Assembly: GCF_004912165.1 (NCBI RefSeq)
Contig: NZ_STGV01000003.1
Span: forward strand, 372,001 to 436,000
Direction of reading: 5' to 3'
Source: Peteryoungia ipomoeae
GTDB taxonomy: Bacteria > Pseudomonadota > Alphaproteobacteria > Rhizobiales > Rhizobiaceae
Length of the DNA: 64,000 nucleotides
How positions within the stretch are numbered: position 1 is the first letter of the stretch; each line of letters opens with the position of its first letter. Below are positions 37,307 to 48,671 of this stretch, piece by piece. The position numbers and the translations under genes are program-made. The notes below the pieces were generated by a model. It did not search any database, was not told where the DNA came from, and was given only the letters and a program-made list of their open reading frames with translations.

Positions 37307-38617
37307 TCAGACAGCGAATTGCAAAAGGAGGCCAAGGATGGCGGCCACGGTCAGCGTCCGGCCGACGCCCTGGTGAAAGCGAAACAGCATCACGACGGAA
37401 ACAAGGGCGATCAGCAGGATCCTGAGGTCAAGCGATGACCAGATCGGCCATGGCAACGTGGCGGCGACAGGGCCGAGCCTTGCGAATTCGACATTGGCGA
37501 CCTCGCGGAAGAGCACATGCAGGGCAAACCAGATGGCGAGGTTGAGGATGACGCCGACCACGGCCGCCGTGATGGCAGACAGCGCCGCGGTGACCTTGGG
37601 GTTTCCACGCAGCCGTTCAACGTAAGGGGCGCCGGCAAAAATGAAGAGGAAGCTCGGGACGAAAGTGGCCCAGGCCGTGAGCACGCCACCCATGAGGCCG
37701 ATCAGCAGCGGATCGAAGGAGCCGCTGCCGCGGAAGCCGGCGAGAAATCCGACATAGGAGAGCACGAGAACCAGCGGACCGGGCGTGGTTTCCGCAAGCG
37801 CCAGGCCATCCAGCATTTCGCCAGGCTGCAGCCATTGATAGTGCTCGACGCCCACTTGCGCCACATAGGCCAGAACCGCGTAGGCGCCGCCGAAGGTGAC
37901 GAGCGCCATGCGCGAGAAGAAGGCCTGCAGCTCCGGCAGAGCGGTCTCGGGCAGCAGGAGGGAGAGCAGCGGCAGAGGCGCGAGCCAGACGGCAATCCAG
38001 ACGATAGCGGTTGCAAATTGGCGACCGAGCGTCGGGCCGCTTCCGGCGGGCGGCGCAAGGTCGGTGCCGCCTGAGGGGCGGAAGCGGGCCTGAAGCAGGC
38101 CGATGGCTGCGGCGGTCAGGACGACGAGCGGAAAGGGCAGCGAAAAGACGAAGAGCGCGACGAAGGCGGCGGCGGCGAGCGCCCGGTGAAAGCCGGTCTT
38201 CAGAGCCCGTTTGCCGATGCGCAACAAGGCCTCGACGACGATCGCGAGCACCGCTGCCTTCAGCCCGAAGAACAGGCCGGTCACCATGCCGGTATCCTGG
38301 TAGAGCGCATAAAGCGAAGACAGGCCGAGAATGACGATGAGCCCCGGAATGACGAAAAGCAGGCCGGCGACGATGCCGCCCCGCACGCCATCCAGGAGCC
38401 AGCCGATATAGGTCGCCAGCTGCTGCGCCTCAGGGCCTGGCAGCAACATGCAATAGTTTAGCGCATGCAGGTAGCGGTCCTCATCGATCCAGCGCTTTTC
38501 CTCGACGCAGATGCGGTGCATCAGCGCGATCTGTGCTGCCGGACCGCCGAAAGAAAGGAAACCGATCCGGGCAAAGGCGGAGGTGAGATCGCGCATGCTT
38601 GGATAGGTTTCTGTCAT
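37307..38617 (-). CDS. chrA: Chromate efflux transporter ChrA (CHR family)
   Basis: Long-form CHR protein (436 aa) made of two homologous halves, each with about six membrane helices. Family marks are FLSFGGPAAQIALMH, DEDRYLHALNYCMLLPGPEAQQLATYIGWL in the first half and TFGGAYAVLAYV and AETTPGPLVLVLSYVGFLAG in the second. It exports chromate from the cytoplasm. It lies 56 bases downstream of soxR on the same strand, a likely operon. GAGGGA precedes the ATG. Confidence 0.93.
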   Translation of the reverse strand: MTETYPSMRDLTSAFARIGFLSFGGPAAQIALMHRICVEEKRWIDEDRYLHALNYCMLLPGPEAQQLATYIGWLLDGVRGGIVAGLLFVIPGLIVILGLSSLYALYQDTGMVTGLFFGLKAAVLAIVVEALLRIGKRALKTGFHRALAAAAFVALFVFSLPFPLVVLTAAAIGLLQARFRPSGGTDLAPPAGSGPTLGRQFATAIVWIAVWLAPLPLLSLLLPETALPELQAFFSRMALVTFGGAYAVLAYVAQVGVEHYQWLQPGEMLDGLALAETTPGPLVLVLSYVGFLAGFRGSGSFDPLLIGLMGGVLTAWATFVPSFLFIFAGAPYVERLRGNPKVTAALSAITAAVVGVILNLAIWFALHVLFREVANVEFARLGPVAATLPWPIWSSLDLRILLIALVSVVMLFRFHQGVGRTLTVAAILGLLLQFAV

Positions 38618-38673
38618 GTCGTCCCTCGTCGCATTTCATTGCGGCGACTAGAGAGCGGCTGACCGTGTCACAG

Positions 38674-39126
38674 TCAAGTCAGCAGCCGGGCGCCCGAGCC
38701 CGATTTGCCGAGCTGATCGCCGCCATTGCGCAAGGGGCAGTCCTCCATCGACAGACATCCGCAGCCGATGCAGCCGTCCAGCCTGTCTCGCAACCCCAGA
38801 AGTTGCGTGATACGACGGTCGAGATCGGCACGCCAGGCCTCCGACAGCCGGCGCCAGTCCCTGACCGAAGGCGGCCTGTCATCGGGTAGCGTTGCAAAGG
38901 CCGCAGAAATTTCGGCAAGCGACAGACCGAGCGATTGCGCCACCTTGATCACGGCAACCCGGCGCAGCACGCCACGGGGAAAACGGCGCTGATTGCCGCT
39001 GCTGCGGATGGAATGGATAAGTCCTTCCCGCTCGTAATAATGCAGGGCCGAAACCGCGACACCCGCCCGGCGGGCCACCTCGCCAACACTGAGCAAAACG
39101 GGCGCCCTCGCCTTTTCCTCCAGCAC
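38674..39126 (-). CDS. soxR: Redox-sensitive regulator SoxR
   Basis: MerR-family activator that senses redox-active compounds or superoxide through a [2Fe-2S] cluster. The 150-aa protein has a MerR helix-turn-helix ([22 protein letters not shown]), a dimerisation helix and four cluster cysteines at 119, 122, 124 and 130 ([12 protein letters not shown]), the exact spacing of E. coli SoxR. The start is a GTG at 39126 with AAGGGGA before it; that ribosome site overlaps the SoxR box, suggesting autoregulation. Confidence 0.95.
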   Translation of the reverse strand: MLEEKARAPVLLSVGEVARRAGVAVSALHYYEREGLIHSIRSSGNQRRFPRGVLRRVAVIKVAQSLGLSLAEISAAFATLPDDRPPSVRDWRRLSEAWRADLDRRITQLLGLRDRLDGCIGCGCLSMEDCPLRNGGDQLGKSGSGARLLT

Positions 39127-39137
39127 GCATATTCCCC

Positions 39138-39168
39138 TTGACCTGAATTAAGGTTGAGGTTCTATCCC
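39138..39168 (+). promoter_or_regulatory. SoxR box and MerR-type promoter
   Basis: Bases 39138-39160 (TTGACCTGAATTAAGGTTGAGGT) match the SoxR box, with its inverted-repeat halves and an AT-rich centre. The -35 TTGACC (39138-39143) and -10 TATCCC (39163-39168) are separated by 19 bases, the overlong spacer that MerR-family activators correct. It points toward the plus-strand gene at 39218, and its left side abuts soxR. Confidence 0.85.
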
Positions 39169-39217
39169 TCTCAGCTTCTCTGTTCAAATTCAAGGTCGAA
39201 CATACATGGAGCTGATC

Positions 39218-39577
39218 ATGCCGCACTCTTCCGCCCTGCCCGGGAATTTCCATCTTGCGGATCGCCCGACGGTGTTCCGGATCGACCGCTTCACCTGCCC
39301 GCGCATCCACTGGCCCGCCTTTTCAGAAAAACTGGCTTTCATCGACGAAGAGCTGCAGCAGCATCCCGATTGCCTGTTGACGCGGGTCGCGATGACCGAG
39401 CGCGACGATCTGGTCTATGTCGTCACGCTTGCAGAATGGATCAGCCGCGATGCCCTTCTCTCGGCGAAACGGGAAATGGCAGCGGCTTACGCCGACAAGG
39501 GCTTCGACCCTCAAGCCTTTATGGCTGAGCGTGGGATAACAGGCGAATTCGCCACCTTTGACACGATCGGCTTTTGA
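39218..39577 (+). CDS. Small putative SoxR-regulated monooxygenase-like protein
   Basis: A 119-aa protein with a dimeric alpha/beta-barrel (antibiotic biosynthesis monooxygenase) look: FRIDRFTCP, a long helix of FSEKLAFIDEELQ, LLTRVAMTERDDLVYVVTLAEW, then KREMAAAYADKGF. The assignment is by pattern only. The start at 39218 has GGAG six bases before it; an ATG at 39206 is less well placed. The SoxR box upstream makes it a likely direct SoxR target; SoxR regulons in pseudomonads are known to include small monooxygenases. Confidence 0.72.
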   Translation: MPHSSALPGNFHLADRPTVFRIDRFTCPRIHWPAFSEKLAFIDEELQQHPDCLLTRVAMTERDDLVYVVTLAEWISRDALLSAKREMAAAYADKGFDPQAFMAERGITGEFATFDTIGF

Positions 39578-39669
39578 GCGATCCCCTCGCAGATCCCTGG
39601 AAACCTCGGAGACGCGAACCTCTTATCCGCCGCTATTTACGATAGGCGGCGGATTTTTTTGTCATCGCC

Positions 39670-39698
39670 TTGACTCGATCCGAGCCTATTCCTATCTG
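39670..39698 (+). promoter_or_regulatory. groESL promoter
   Basis: TTGACT (39670-39675) and TATCTG (39693-39698) are separated by exactly 17 bases, close to the housekeeping consensus. Transcription would begin near 39705, at the edge of the CIRCE element. Confidence 0.75.
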
Positions 39699-39705
39699 TG
39701 GGGCG

Positions 39706-39732
39706 CTGGCACTCGCCTCAGGGGAGTGCTAA
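39706..39732 (+). promoter_or_regulatory. CIRCE element (HrcA operator)
   Basis: The inverted repeat CTGGCACTC-N9-GAGTGCTAA (39706-39714, 39724-39732) matches the CIRCE consensus TTAGCACTC-N9-GAGTGCTAA with two mismatches in the left arm. It lies immediately downstream of the predicted start site, so HrcA should repress groESL until heat shock. Confidence 0.93.
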
Positions 39733-39791
39733 CAGTCATCCGATGCGATCCCTTGGGGATCGCGAGTGTCATTTGATCGAGGGATTAGACA

Positions 39792-40088
39792 ATGGCAAGC
39801 ACAACTTTCCGCCCGCTGCACGACCGCGTTGTAGTCAAGCGCGTCGAGTCTGAAGAAAAGACCAAGGGCGGCATCATCATTCCCGACACCGCCAAGGAAA
39901 AGCCGGCTGAAGGCGAAGTCATCGCCGTTGGTCCTGGCGCCCGTGACGAAAGCGGCAAGCAGGTTGCCCTCGACGTCAAGGTTGGCGATCGCGTCCTGTT
40001 CGGCAAGTGGTCCGGTACCGAAGTGAAGCTCGACGGCGTCGACCTCCTCATCATGAAGGAAGCCGACATCATGGGCGTTATCGGCTGA
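39792..40088 (+). CDS. groES: Co-chaperonin GroES
   Basis: Ten-kilodalton lid of the chaperonin. The 98-aa protein has the [14 protein letters not shown] start, the mobile loop (about 18-33, [14 protein letters not shown]) and the KYSGTEV-type end ([20 protein letters not shown]). The gene is the first of groESL and is under the CIRCE-bearing promoter. Confidence 0.98.
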   Translation: MASTTFRPLHDRVVVKRVESEEKTKGGIIIPDTAKEKPAEGEVIAVGPGARDESGKQVALDVKVGDRVLFGKWSGTEVKLDGVDLLIMKEADIMGVIG

Positions 40089-40117
40089 TTGAAGCCAGAC
40101 ACCCGTCTTCCTCTTAA

Positions 40118-41901
<1,784 letters not shown>

Positions 41902-41940
41902 TTCGGGTTTTGCATCTGAGCCAACCGGTTCAATTACGGA

Positions 41941-41968
41941 AAGGGCGGTCGCGAGGCCGCCCTTTTTT
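41941..41968 (+). terminator. groESL terminator
   Basis: A GC-rich stem (AAGGGCGG with CCGCCCTT around a short loop) is followed by TTTTTTG. It lies about 145 bases after the groEL stop, beyond the duplicated groEL tail. Confidence 0.85.
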
Positions 41969-42018
41969 GTTACGCATCGGCCCGGCCGAATGCCCCCCTA
42001 GATCTCACTCTTCACGTT

Positions 42019-42972
42019 CTAGTTCCTGAGAACCGTGCAATAGCCACCTGCAGCCCGGATCTCGGCGCAGAGCTTGTTCGCTTCGGCGCGGGTTTCGCGG
42101 CCGATCCTTGCGGCGTAGCGGGGGCTGTAGCCGAAATTGCCGCCGCGCTGGCGCACGATGAGAGCGCGCTCGGCATTGAGCGGTGCCGGCAGCCGGCTGA
42201 TGGCGCGGGTGAACAGCTGATCGACCACGGCTGGCCGGAAATGCGCGGCCAATTGCACGCCCCAGGGTGCCCAGTCGGCCGAGCCTGCAAAGACCGGCTC
42301 CTTCATCCGGCGCTTGTCGGCGAGCACCACGCAAGCATCTTGAAAACTCGCGGCTTCATCAAGCGCCGGCGCCACGATCTCCGGTGGCTTGTCCCGCCAC
42401 ATCTCGACGGTTGCACCGGTGATGGCGAAGACATAATCGCGCGTTTCAATGGGCAGACGTTCGGTGGTGAGGAACCGGGACAACCCGTTTTCGCCGGCAT
42501 TATAGGCCGCGGCAGCAAAGCCGAAATTGCCGAAGCGCGTTTTCAACTCGCCAAGATAGGCGGCGGAGGCATCGAGCGCGTCCAGCACGTCAAAGCTGTT
42601 CGACAGCCCGCGCATGCGCGCCGTGCCGGGCATGAACTGGGCGATGCCTTCCGCCCCTTTCGGACTGACCGCCTCCGGCCTGAAAAGGCTTTCCCGCCAG
42701 ATCAGGCGCGCAAAAAACGCAGGCGGCACCTCATGTGCCAGCGAGAAATGTTCGATCGCACCGCAGAGATCGGCGTTGAACGTGTCCCGCCTGATGCACA
42801 ACGAAGATGACCCGTAGGTGCCCTCGTAAAGACATTCCGGCTCATCGGCGGACGGCTCGGCCCGCGCGCTAGACGACGCGGCTGGAGCCGCGATCGCAAA
42901 AACGGCACTTGCCACAAGCAGGGTCCGCCGCGTGACATTCCTCCAGATTTGCATCCTCGTCGATCGCCTCAT
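42019..42972 (-). CDS. Lytic transglycosylase domain protein
   Basis: Periplasmic peptidoglycan-cleaving enzyme of 317 aa. A signal sequence ends near residue 37 (FAIAAPAASSSARA). The SLT domain shows the catalytic Glu in LIWRESLFRPEAVSPKGAEGIAQFMPGTA, then AYLGEL and AAAYNAGENGLSRFL. The C-terminal 100 residues are of unclear function; the last part (GGNFGYSPRYAARIGRETRAEA...) resembles a SPOR-like ending. The ATG at 42972 is my choice; 42954 is also possible. Confidence 0.88.
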   Translation of the reverse strand: MRRSTRMQIWRNVTRRTLLVASAVFAIAAPAASSSARAEPSADEPECLYEGTYGSSSLCIRRDTFNADLCGAIEHFSLAHEVPPAFFARLIWRESLFRPEAVSPKGAEGIAQFMPGTARMRGLSNSFDVLDALDASAAYLGELKTRFGNFGFAAAAYNAGENGLSRFLTTERLPIETRDYVFAITGATVEMWRDKPPEIVAPALDEAASFQDACVVLADKRRMKEPVFAGSADWAPWGVQLAAHFRPAVVDQLFTRAISRLPAPLNAERALIVRQRGGNFGYSPRYAARIGRETRAEANKLCAEIRAAGGYCTVLRN

Positions 42973-43523
42973 GGTTCCGATCCTATTCGCTTTCGCCAAC
43001 AGCGCAATCGATCCGCCCATTCCATCTTGCGCAACGTAACGCTCCCTGGGTGGTCCGGTCGACCCCGTGGCCTCATGCTTTGCGACATTGCGTTGAACAG
43101 AATCAGCGCCCCGACAGGACAGAAATCATATCGGCATAGCGTCTCGACGGCTAAAATTTGCCAGCCGGCGCCGCCACGGGCAGCAACTTGCGCCATTCAT
43201 TGCCAGATATTGCGCGGCTTTCCACCTGAACACAGTGGCGGCTTTTCCCACCCTCATACGTGGCAGGCCATTTTCAACGTCTATGCGCCGTGATATCGGT
43301 AAGCATCACGTCGCTTTCCCGGCTGTCGGCCAATGACACCGGGCACGGTCTATCCGAATGCTGCTGGGGCCTTCGGAGGCCGGGACTTGCAAACAGGGGT
43401 TTTGCGTTTTGGAGGTGGCGTCGTCGAGGGATGGGCTTGGCGTCGCAATATTGGGGAACCGTGGTCGGGCATGCTGATGCCCACTCTAGGTGCCCGATTC
43501 CGCTGCAGGATTTGGGGAAAACA
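42973..43523. other. 551-bp gap without a recognised gene
   Basis: Nothing convincing is coded here. ORFs in this stretch lack family features and good ribosome sites, and base use differs from the neighbouring genes. It must hold the transglycosylase promoter (minus) and the promoter of the gene at 43524 (plus). No repeat or hairpin stands out. Confidence 0.4.
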
Positions 43524-43967
43524 GTGTTTAAGATTGCAAATGCGCAGACCGAAAGGAGCAATCCGTTTGATTGCCCCGTGACAGACGATGGCTTCCTGAC
43601 CATGGAAGCCTGCCGCTTTGGCATATCGGAACACTGGACTGGAAATCTGACAAATGGATTGCTGAAGCTGGGCGATCGCGCACGCGAGCTGCATGGTCTC
43701 GACACCGCGGAAATCGGCTTGCTCACGATGATGAGGTGCTACGACCCGATCGACCGCGCCCATATTCTCAAGCTCTTCGAGCAGGCCGCGACACAGCCAT
43801 CCCGATTCTGCTATTCGACCACGATTGTCATCGCAAATGCGCAGAGGCGGCCTGTGTTCTGCATCGGAGAGTCCGCAGCGTTTGAAGGAAATGGCGGTGA
43901 GATCGGGGGAATGTTCATATTCCCGCGCTTTCACCTTTCGGCGGTCGGCGCTGCCGATAACGATTGA
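43524..43967 (+). CDS. Unrecognised small protein, PAS-like
   Basis: A 147-aa reading starting at a GTG preceded by GGGGAAAA. The reading frame is open upstream, but the start there is not supported. The pattern (TDDGFLTMEACRFGISEHWTG, GLLKLGDRARELHGLDTAEIGLL, a Cys/Thr-rich segment, then a terminal strand pair ending in MFIFPRFHL) looks like a single PAS domain, with no effector attached. I cannot assign a function. Confidence 0.5.
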   Translation: MFKIANAQTERSNPFDCPVTDDGFLTMEACRFGISEHWTGNLTNGLLKLGDRARELHGLDTAEIGLLTMMRCYDPIDRAHILKLFEQAATQPSRFCYSTTIVIANAQRRPVFCIGESAAFEGNGGEIGGMFIFPRFHLSAVGAADND

Positions 43968-44107
43968 TCGCAAGCGATACGGCGTGCAGCGCGATCACGA
44001 TTAGTTTGTTTCGGATTATTGAACAATCAGTCAAGATTTGTCCACCTATTCAGACCAACGCCAAACCGGCATGTATAGGCCACGCAATCCCTGAAACGGA
44101 GCCTTCC

Positions 44108-44557
44108 ATGTCGTCCACGAACAATGCCCTTCTCGTTCTCGCTCGTATCCTCCTCTCCTTCATGTTCATCATGTCGGGCTTCGGCAAGCTGGCCGACCCG
44201 AGCGGTACCGCTGGCATGATCTCCGGCGCCGGCTTGCCCGCTGCCGACCTTCTGGCCTATGCCGCTGGTCTCTATGAACTGGTTGCCGGCCTCTTCATCC
44301 TCGTCGGCTTCCAGACCAAGCTGACCGCCTGGTCGATCGCCCTGTTCTGCGTGTTCACCGGTCTCGTCTTCCATTCCGGTACCGTTGCCATCGAAGGCTG
44401 GCCGGAAGGCGCGCTTGGCTGGATCAACACGCTGAACCAGATCATGATGATGAAGAACATCACCCTGGCTGGCGGTTACATCGCGCTTGCCATCGTCGGC
44501 GCCGGCGCCTACTCGATCGACGCCCGCCGCGGTTCGACCTCCGCCGTCACCGCCTGA
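44108..44557 (+). CDS. DoxX family membrane protein
   Basis: The 149-aa protein has four membrane helices and the DoxX marks LARILLSFMFIMSGFGKLADP and GLYELVAGLFILVGFQTKLTA. Family members are inner-membrane proteins tied to thiol or quinone redox balance; the exact role is not known. GGAG before the ATG at 44108 supports the start. It is a single-gene unit with its own terminator. Confidence 0.88.
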   Translation: MSSTNNALLVLARILLSFMFIMSGFGKLADPSGTAGMISGAGLPAADLLAYAAGLYELVAGLFILVGFQTKLTAWSIALFCVFTGLVFHSGTVAIEGWPEGALGWINTLNQIMMMKNITLAGGYIALAIVGAGAYSIDARRGSTSAVTA

Positions 44558-44579
44558 TCCGTGCCCACACGGCAAAAAG

Positions 44580-44612
44580 AAACCCGCTGGAGCGATCCGG
44601 CGGGTTTTTTTC
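44580..44612 (+). terminator. Terminator of the DoxX gene
   Basis: Stem AAACCCGC..GCGGGTTT (44580-44587 with 44600-44607, extended by further pairs toward the loop) is followed by a run of T to 44611. It lies just after the DoxX stop codon. Confidence 0.9.
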
Positions 44613-44643
44613 GTGTTCCCAAGTAAGTCTGTCCGAGGAGATA

Positions 44644-44763
44644 CCCCCCTCTGTCACTTCGTGACATCTCCCCCACAAGGGGTGAGAGCAGAGGGAGTGC
44701 GCAGCGCCCGCCCCGATCGATCTCCCCCCTTGTGGGGGAGATGCCCGGCAGGGCAGAGGGGGG
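44644..44763. repeat. RIME-like palindromic mosaic repeat, copy 2
   Basis: A 120-bp element. The outer arms are CCCCCCTCTG (44644-44653) and CAGAGGGGGG (44754-44763), with CATCTCCCCCACAAGGGG and CCCCTTGTGGGGGAGATG inside. The left inner module is TGTCACTTCGTGACA while the right is GCCCGGCAGGGC, so the two arms belong to different module types (mosaic). It lies between DoxX and the 3' end of hisG. Confidence 0.83.
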
Positions 44764-44788
44764 TCTGAAATGTCGAGCAATTTGGCCC

Positions 44789-45484
44789 TTAAAGCACGCC
44801 GCGCACCGCCTCGATGATGCGGCCGACCATGGGATTGCCCTCATGCTCCGGCTTCCTCGCCCGCACAAGGCAGGCCTCGGAGCGCAGAATGACGCCATCC
44901 GATAGCACTTTCAGGTGATTGGCGCGCAGCGTCGAGCCGGTCGACGTGATATCGACGATGATATCGGCCTGGCCGGCGGCAGGCGCACCTTCTGTGGCGC
45001 CAAGGCTCTCGACAATCCGGTAAAGCTGGATGCCATGGCTGCCGGAAAAATGCTGCTGCGTCAGGCGCCAGTATTTGGTGGCAATCGCCAGGCGTCGACC
45101 ATGACGGCTGCGGAATTCAGCGGCGACATCGCCAAGATCGGCCATGGTATCGACATCGTGCCAGACTTCCGGCACCGCAACCACGACATCGGCATGGCCA
45201 AAACCGAGACGAGCGGCGATCTGGACGCGGCTATCCGCCTCGGCCAGTCCTTCGCGGATCAGATCTTCGCCGGTCACGCCGAAATCGACCGTGCCGTTAC
45301 CGATTTCGCGGGAGATCTCCGAGGCCGAGAGATAGGCAATCTCGACATCGTCAAAACCTTCGACCCGACCGCGATAGGATCTATCATTGCCGACCGTGAC
45401 GATCTTCATTCCCGCCTTTTCGAAGATGGCGGAACTGTCGTCCTTCATCCGGCCCTTGGAGGGCAGACCGATGGTGATGGTCAT
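44789..45484 (-). CDS. hisG: ATP phosphoribosyltransferase catalytic subunit, short form
   Basis: First step of histidine synthesis, joining ATP to PRPP. The 231-aa protein is the short form that lacks the C-terminal regulatory domain and needs HisZ. Motifs include GLPSKGRM at the N-terminus, [12 protein letters not shown] and [22 protein letters not shown], which binds PRPP. It overlaps hisZ by four bases, suggesting coupled translation. Confidence 0.95.
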   Translation of the reverse strand: MTITIGLPSKGRMKDDSSAIFEKAGMKIVTVGNDRSYRGRVEGFDDVEIAYLSASEISREIGNGTVDFGVTGEDLIREGLAEADSRVQIAARLGFGHADVVVAVPEVWHDVDTMADLGDVAAEFRSRHGRRLAIATKYWRLTQQHFSGSHGIQLYRIVESLGATEGAPAAGQADIIVDITSTGSTLRANHLKVLSDGVILRSEACLVRARKPEHEGNPMVGRIIEAVRGVL

Positions 45485-46602
45485 GAGGATGACCTTTCCG
45501 TTTCAATACGATCGAGCCAGAGCGAGAAACCGACGGCCGGAATGTGGCTTTCGGCACCCAGCAGCGTCAGCAGACGGTCGAAGCGTCCGCCACCGGCCAG
45601 CACTGCGGCTTGGCCTTGCACCGCCACCTCAAACACCAGTCCGGTGTAATAATCCAGCGGACGCCCGAAGGCGGCACGATAGGTGATGCGGCCCAAATCA
45701 ACTCCGGTGCTGGAAAGAGCAGCCACCCGCTCATCGAAACGGGTAAGCGCTGGCCCAAGCTTCAGGCCGGCGGCATCGGCAAAGCCGGCAAGGGCTGCAG
45801 AGGCCTCGCCGAGCGGCAGCTCGAGCGAGAGGAACTCGCGCAGCAGGAGCAAAGCTGCGCCATCAAGCCGGGTTTGAGACAGCTCCAGCTTCTCCTTGAG
45901 GCGACGGGCGATCTCGGCCGGGGTGCGGCTGGCATTGGTGAGATAGCCGGTCTCCTGCATGGTGGCATCGATATGGGCGATCAGCGCCGCCTGATCACCG
46001 CTTGCCAGAAGCTCCGCGACCTCAGGCGCAAGGCCCGGAACCGGCGTCGGCGCTGCGAGCTTGCGCAACAGTTGCTCGATCTGAACCGGGTTGCCGAAGG
46101 CCTGAATCAACCGCTTCTGCCAGCCGCCCGGCAGGCCAAGCGCCTTGACCACGGCTTCGAATACGGCCTGATCACCAAGGGTAACGACAAGCGACTTTGC
46201 CGGCAGCAGGCGAGTGAGAATGGCCACGCTATCGGCAATCGCGCGCGCGTCGGCTTCTGCCGTGGCGCTATCGCCGAGATCCTCGATGCCGGCCTGATAG
46301 AATTCCTGGGCACCTTCCCGGCGCTGGCGGAACACTTCACCGAGATAGGCATAACGCTTCGGCGTTCCGGTCGCGGTCTCGATGTGGCGCAGGCAGACGG
46401 GGATGGTGAATTCGGGCCGCAGGCAAAGGCTTTCGCCGCGCTCGTTTTCGGTGAGGAAGATGCGGCGACGCAGGTCTTCCCCCGCCATGTCGAGGAACGG
46501 TGCCGCCGGCTGGATCACAGGCGTATCGACGCGGGTCGTGCCACGCGACGAGAATTCAGCCAAGATGGTACCGGCAAATTCCGGCATGTCTGTCAGGGGC
46601 AT
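45481..46602 (-). CDS. hisZ: ATP phosphoribosyltransferase regulatory subunit HisZ
   Basis: HisRS-like protein that activates and gives histidine feedback to short HisG. The 373-aa protein shows class II synthetase motif 2 ([15 protein letters not shown], then [24 protein letters not shown]) and motif 3-like sequence ([17 protein letters not shown]), without the anticodon domain of HisS. The ATG at 46602 has GGAG upstream. It is in the order hisS-hisZ-hisG, with hisS 261 bases upstream. Confidence 0.94.
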   Translation of the reverse strand: MPLTDMPEFAGTILAEFSSRGTTRVDTPVIQPAAPFLDMAGEDLRRRIFLTENERGESLCLRPEFTIPVCLRHIETATGTPKRYAYLGEVFRQRREGAQEFYQAGIEDLGDSATAEADARAIADSVAILTRLLPAKSLVVTLGDQAVFEAVVKALGLPGGWQKRLIQAFGNPVQIEQLLRKLAAPTPVPGLAPEVAELLASGDQAALIAHIDATMQETGYLTNASRTPAEIARRLKEKLELSQTRLDGAALLLLREFLSLELPLGEASAALAGFADAAGLKLGPALTRFDERVAALSSTGVDLGRITYRAAFGRPLDYYTGLVFEVAVQGQAAVLAGGGRFDRLLTLLGAESHIPAVGFSLWLDRIETERSSS

Positions 46603-46633
46603 GAGATAACTCCGCTGAGGGTGCAGCACCCGC

Positions 46634-46749
46634 GTCTGTCACTTCGTGACATCTCCCCCACAGGGGGGGAGAGTGGTGGCTGTGCGAGCGGCCGGCCCCA
46701 ACCCGCTCTCCCCCCGTGTGGGGGAGATGCCCGGCAGGGCAGAGGGGGG
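46634..46749. repeat. RIME-like palindromic mosaic repeat, copy 3
   Basis: A 116-bp element with a truncated left end (starts CGTCTGTCACTTCGTGACAT) and a complete right end (GATGCCCGGCAGGGCAGAGG, then GGGG to 46749). The inner CCCCCACAGGGGGG and CCCCCCGTGTGGGGG blocks are conserved. It lies between hisS and hisZ. Confidence 0.82.
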
Positions 46750-46863
46750 TAACCACGCGCTCTGGCATCAACTGCAGCGAATGACGATCTCAGCTTCTGC
46801 GACATACGCCAAACGGCCCAGCGCGCCTTATGGTAAGCGTTGCGGATCGAAAATGCCACGTGA

Positions 46864-48519
46864 TCAATCATTTCCTTCGTAGATCGGCTGTTCGCTTTTG
46901 TAGTCCTTGGGTTGTGGTCCACTGCGATCTTCGGCCTGATGCTCCAGGATTTCCTTGACCTTGGCGACCAGCTCGGCTTCCGGAACCACAACCTGCGCCA
47001 CACGGGCCTCACGCCACTCGGCATTGTCGGTGATCTCGCCGGACAGGCGCTTGCCCTCGATCAGGTCCTTGATCTGGACAACGCCTTGCACCCGCTCATC
47101 ACCGCCCTGGATGATGGCGATGGGGGCGCCACGGCGGTCGGCATATTTCAGCTGGTTGCCGAACTTCTTCCAGTTGCCCTGGTACATTTCGGCACGGATG
47201 CCTTCCGCGCGCAGTTGCTGCGTGAAGCGCTGGTAGCGGCCCATGCTCTCGACATCGCCGTCCATGACGGTGACGATGACAGGACCGATCACCTCGTCCT
47301 GGCCGAGCTTGCCGAGGTTTTTGAGCGCCGTCATCAGGCGCGAGACGCCGATGGAAAAGCCTGTGGCCGGGACCGGCTGGCCCATGAAGCGTGAGACGAG
47401 GCCATCGTAGCGACCGCCGCCGCCAACCGAACCGAAGACGACCTTCTCGCCCTTTTCATTGGTGACGTCGAAGGTGAGTTCGGCTTCGTAGACGGGGCCG
47501 GTGTAGTATTCGAGGCCGCGAACGACGGAGGGGTCGATCTTGATGCGAAGCGAGCCATAACCAGCCGCGTCTGTAAGTGCGGCGATGGTCCGCAACTCTT
47601 CGATTCCTTGAAGGGCAGTCGCGTTGTCGCCTGCCACGGCCAATAGTCCCTCAACCGTTGCAAGGTTGTCCGTATAAAAATCAACTTCGCCTATCCGATA
47701 AGTCTGCATATCAGACACATCGCGACCAGCGTCTTTAACCGGGACACCGTGGGTCGTCCCGGTGGCAGTGATCGAAATATAGCGCGTCAGTTTAGCAATC
47801 TGATCCTCATTCAACCCCGCCCCCTTGGTAAAGTCGCCGGACTCGTCCTTGCGGCCTTCACCGAGCAGCAGCTTCACACCTTCAGGGCCAAACTTGTCGA
47901 GCTTGTCGATGGCGCGCAGCACCCCCAGACGCCGCCCCGCATTCTCCTCACCGCCGAGGCCAATCGCCTCCATGACGCCGTCCAGAACCTTGCGGTTGTT
48001 GACCCGGATCACATAGTCGCCGCGTTTGATGCCGAGCGCTTCCAGCGTGTCGGCCATCATCATGCACATTTCGGCATCGGCCTGGACGCCCGGCGCGCCG
48101 ACGGTATCGGCGTCGAACTGCATGAACTGGCGGAAGCGGCCCGGACCCGGCTTTTCGTTGCGGAAAACATAGCCGGCGCGATAGGTGCGGTAGGGCAGCT
48201 GGATTTCCTGGAAATTCTCCGCGACATGGCGCGCCATCGGGGCGGTCAGGTCGTAGCGCAGCGACATCCACTGTTCGTCGTCGTCCTGCAGCGAAAAGAC
48301 GCCTTCGTTCGGGCGGTCCGAATCCGGCAGGAACTTGCCGAGCGCATCGGTGTATTCGAAGAGCGGCGTCTCGATCGGATCGAAGCCGTAACGCTCGTAG
48401 ACTTCGCGGATGGTCTCCATCATCTGGTTCGCGGCGCGGATATCGGCAGCCTCGCGATCGACAAAGCCACGCGGCAGGCGTGCCTTCAGCTTCTGGGGCT
48501 TCTTGTTCTTCTCGCTCAT
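46864..48519 (-). CDS. hisS: Histidyl-tRNA synthetase
   Basis: Charges tRNA-His. The 551-aa enzyme has class II motif 1 ([16 protein letters not shown]), motif 2 ([15 protein letters not shown] and [20 protein letters not shown]), the histidine A-type loop ([16 protein letters not shown]) and the C-terminal anticodon domain. It is divergent from the RelBE-type module. The N-terminal Lys-rich extension and length of about 550 aa are common in alphaproteobacteria. Confidence 0.97.
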   Translation of the reverse strand: MSEKNKKPQKLKARLPRGFVDREAADIRAANQMMETIREVYERYGFDPIETPLFEYTDALGKFLPDSDRPNEGVFSLQDDDEQWMSLRYDLTAPMARHVAENFQEIQLPYRTYRAGYVFRNEKPGPGRFRQFMQFDADTVGAPGVQADAEMCMMMADTLEALGIKRGDYVIRVNNRKVLDGVMEAIGLGGEENAGRRLGVLRAIDKLDKFGPEGVKLLLGEGRKDESGDFTKGAGLNEDQIAKLTRYISITATGTTHGVPVKDAGRDVSDMQTYRIGEVDFYTDNLATVEGLLAVAGDNATALQGIEELRTIAALTDAAGYGSLRIKIDPSVVRGLEYYTGPVYEAELTFDVTNEKGEKVVFGSVGGGGRYDGLVSRFMGQPVPATGFSIGVSRLMTALKNLGKLGQDEVIGPVIVTVMDGDVESMGRYQRFTQQLRAEGIRAEMYQGNWKKFGNQLKYADRRGAPIAIIQGGDERVQGVVQIKDLIEGKRLSGEITDNAEWREARVAQVVVPEAELVAKVKEILEHQAEDRSGPQPKDYKSEQPIYEGND

Positions 48520-48671
48520 GATGACAACCGGATTTTCGTTTCAGAAAGGTGCGGGTGTCTTAGAGGAACAAGGTTTTGGCGGCAAGGGCGAAGGCGGGTC
48601 GAGGCCGCCGCGGGCGCTGGAAAAGGGACGGAGGGAATGGTATGTTGGCCGCCAAACCAGAGGTTGGACCG

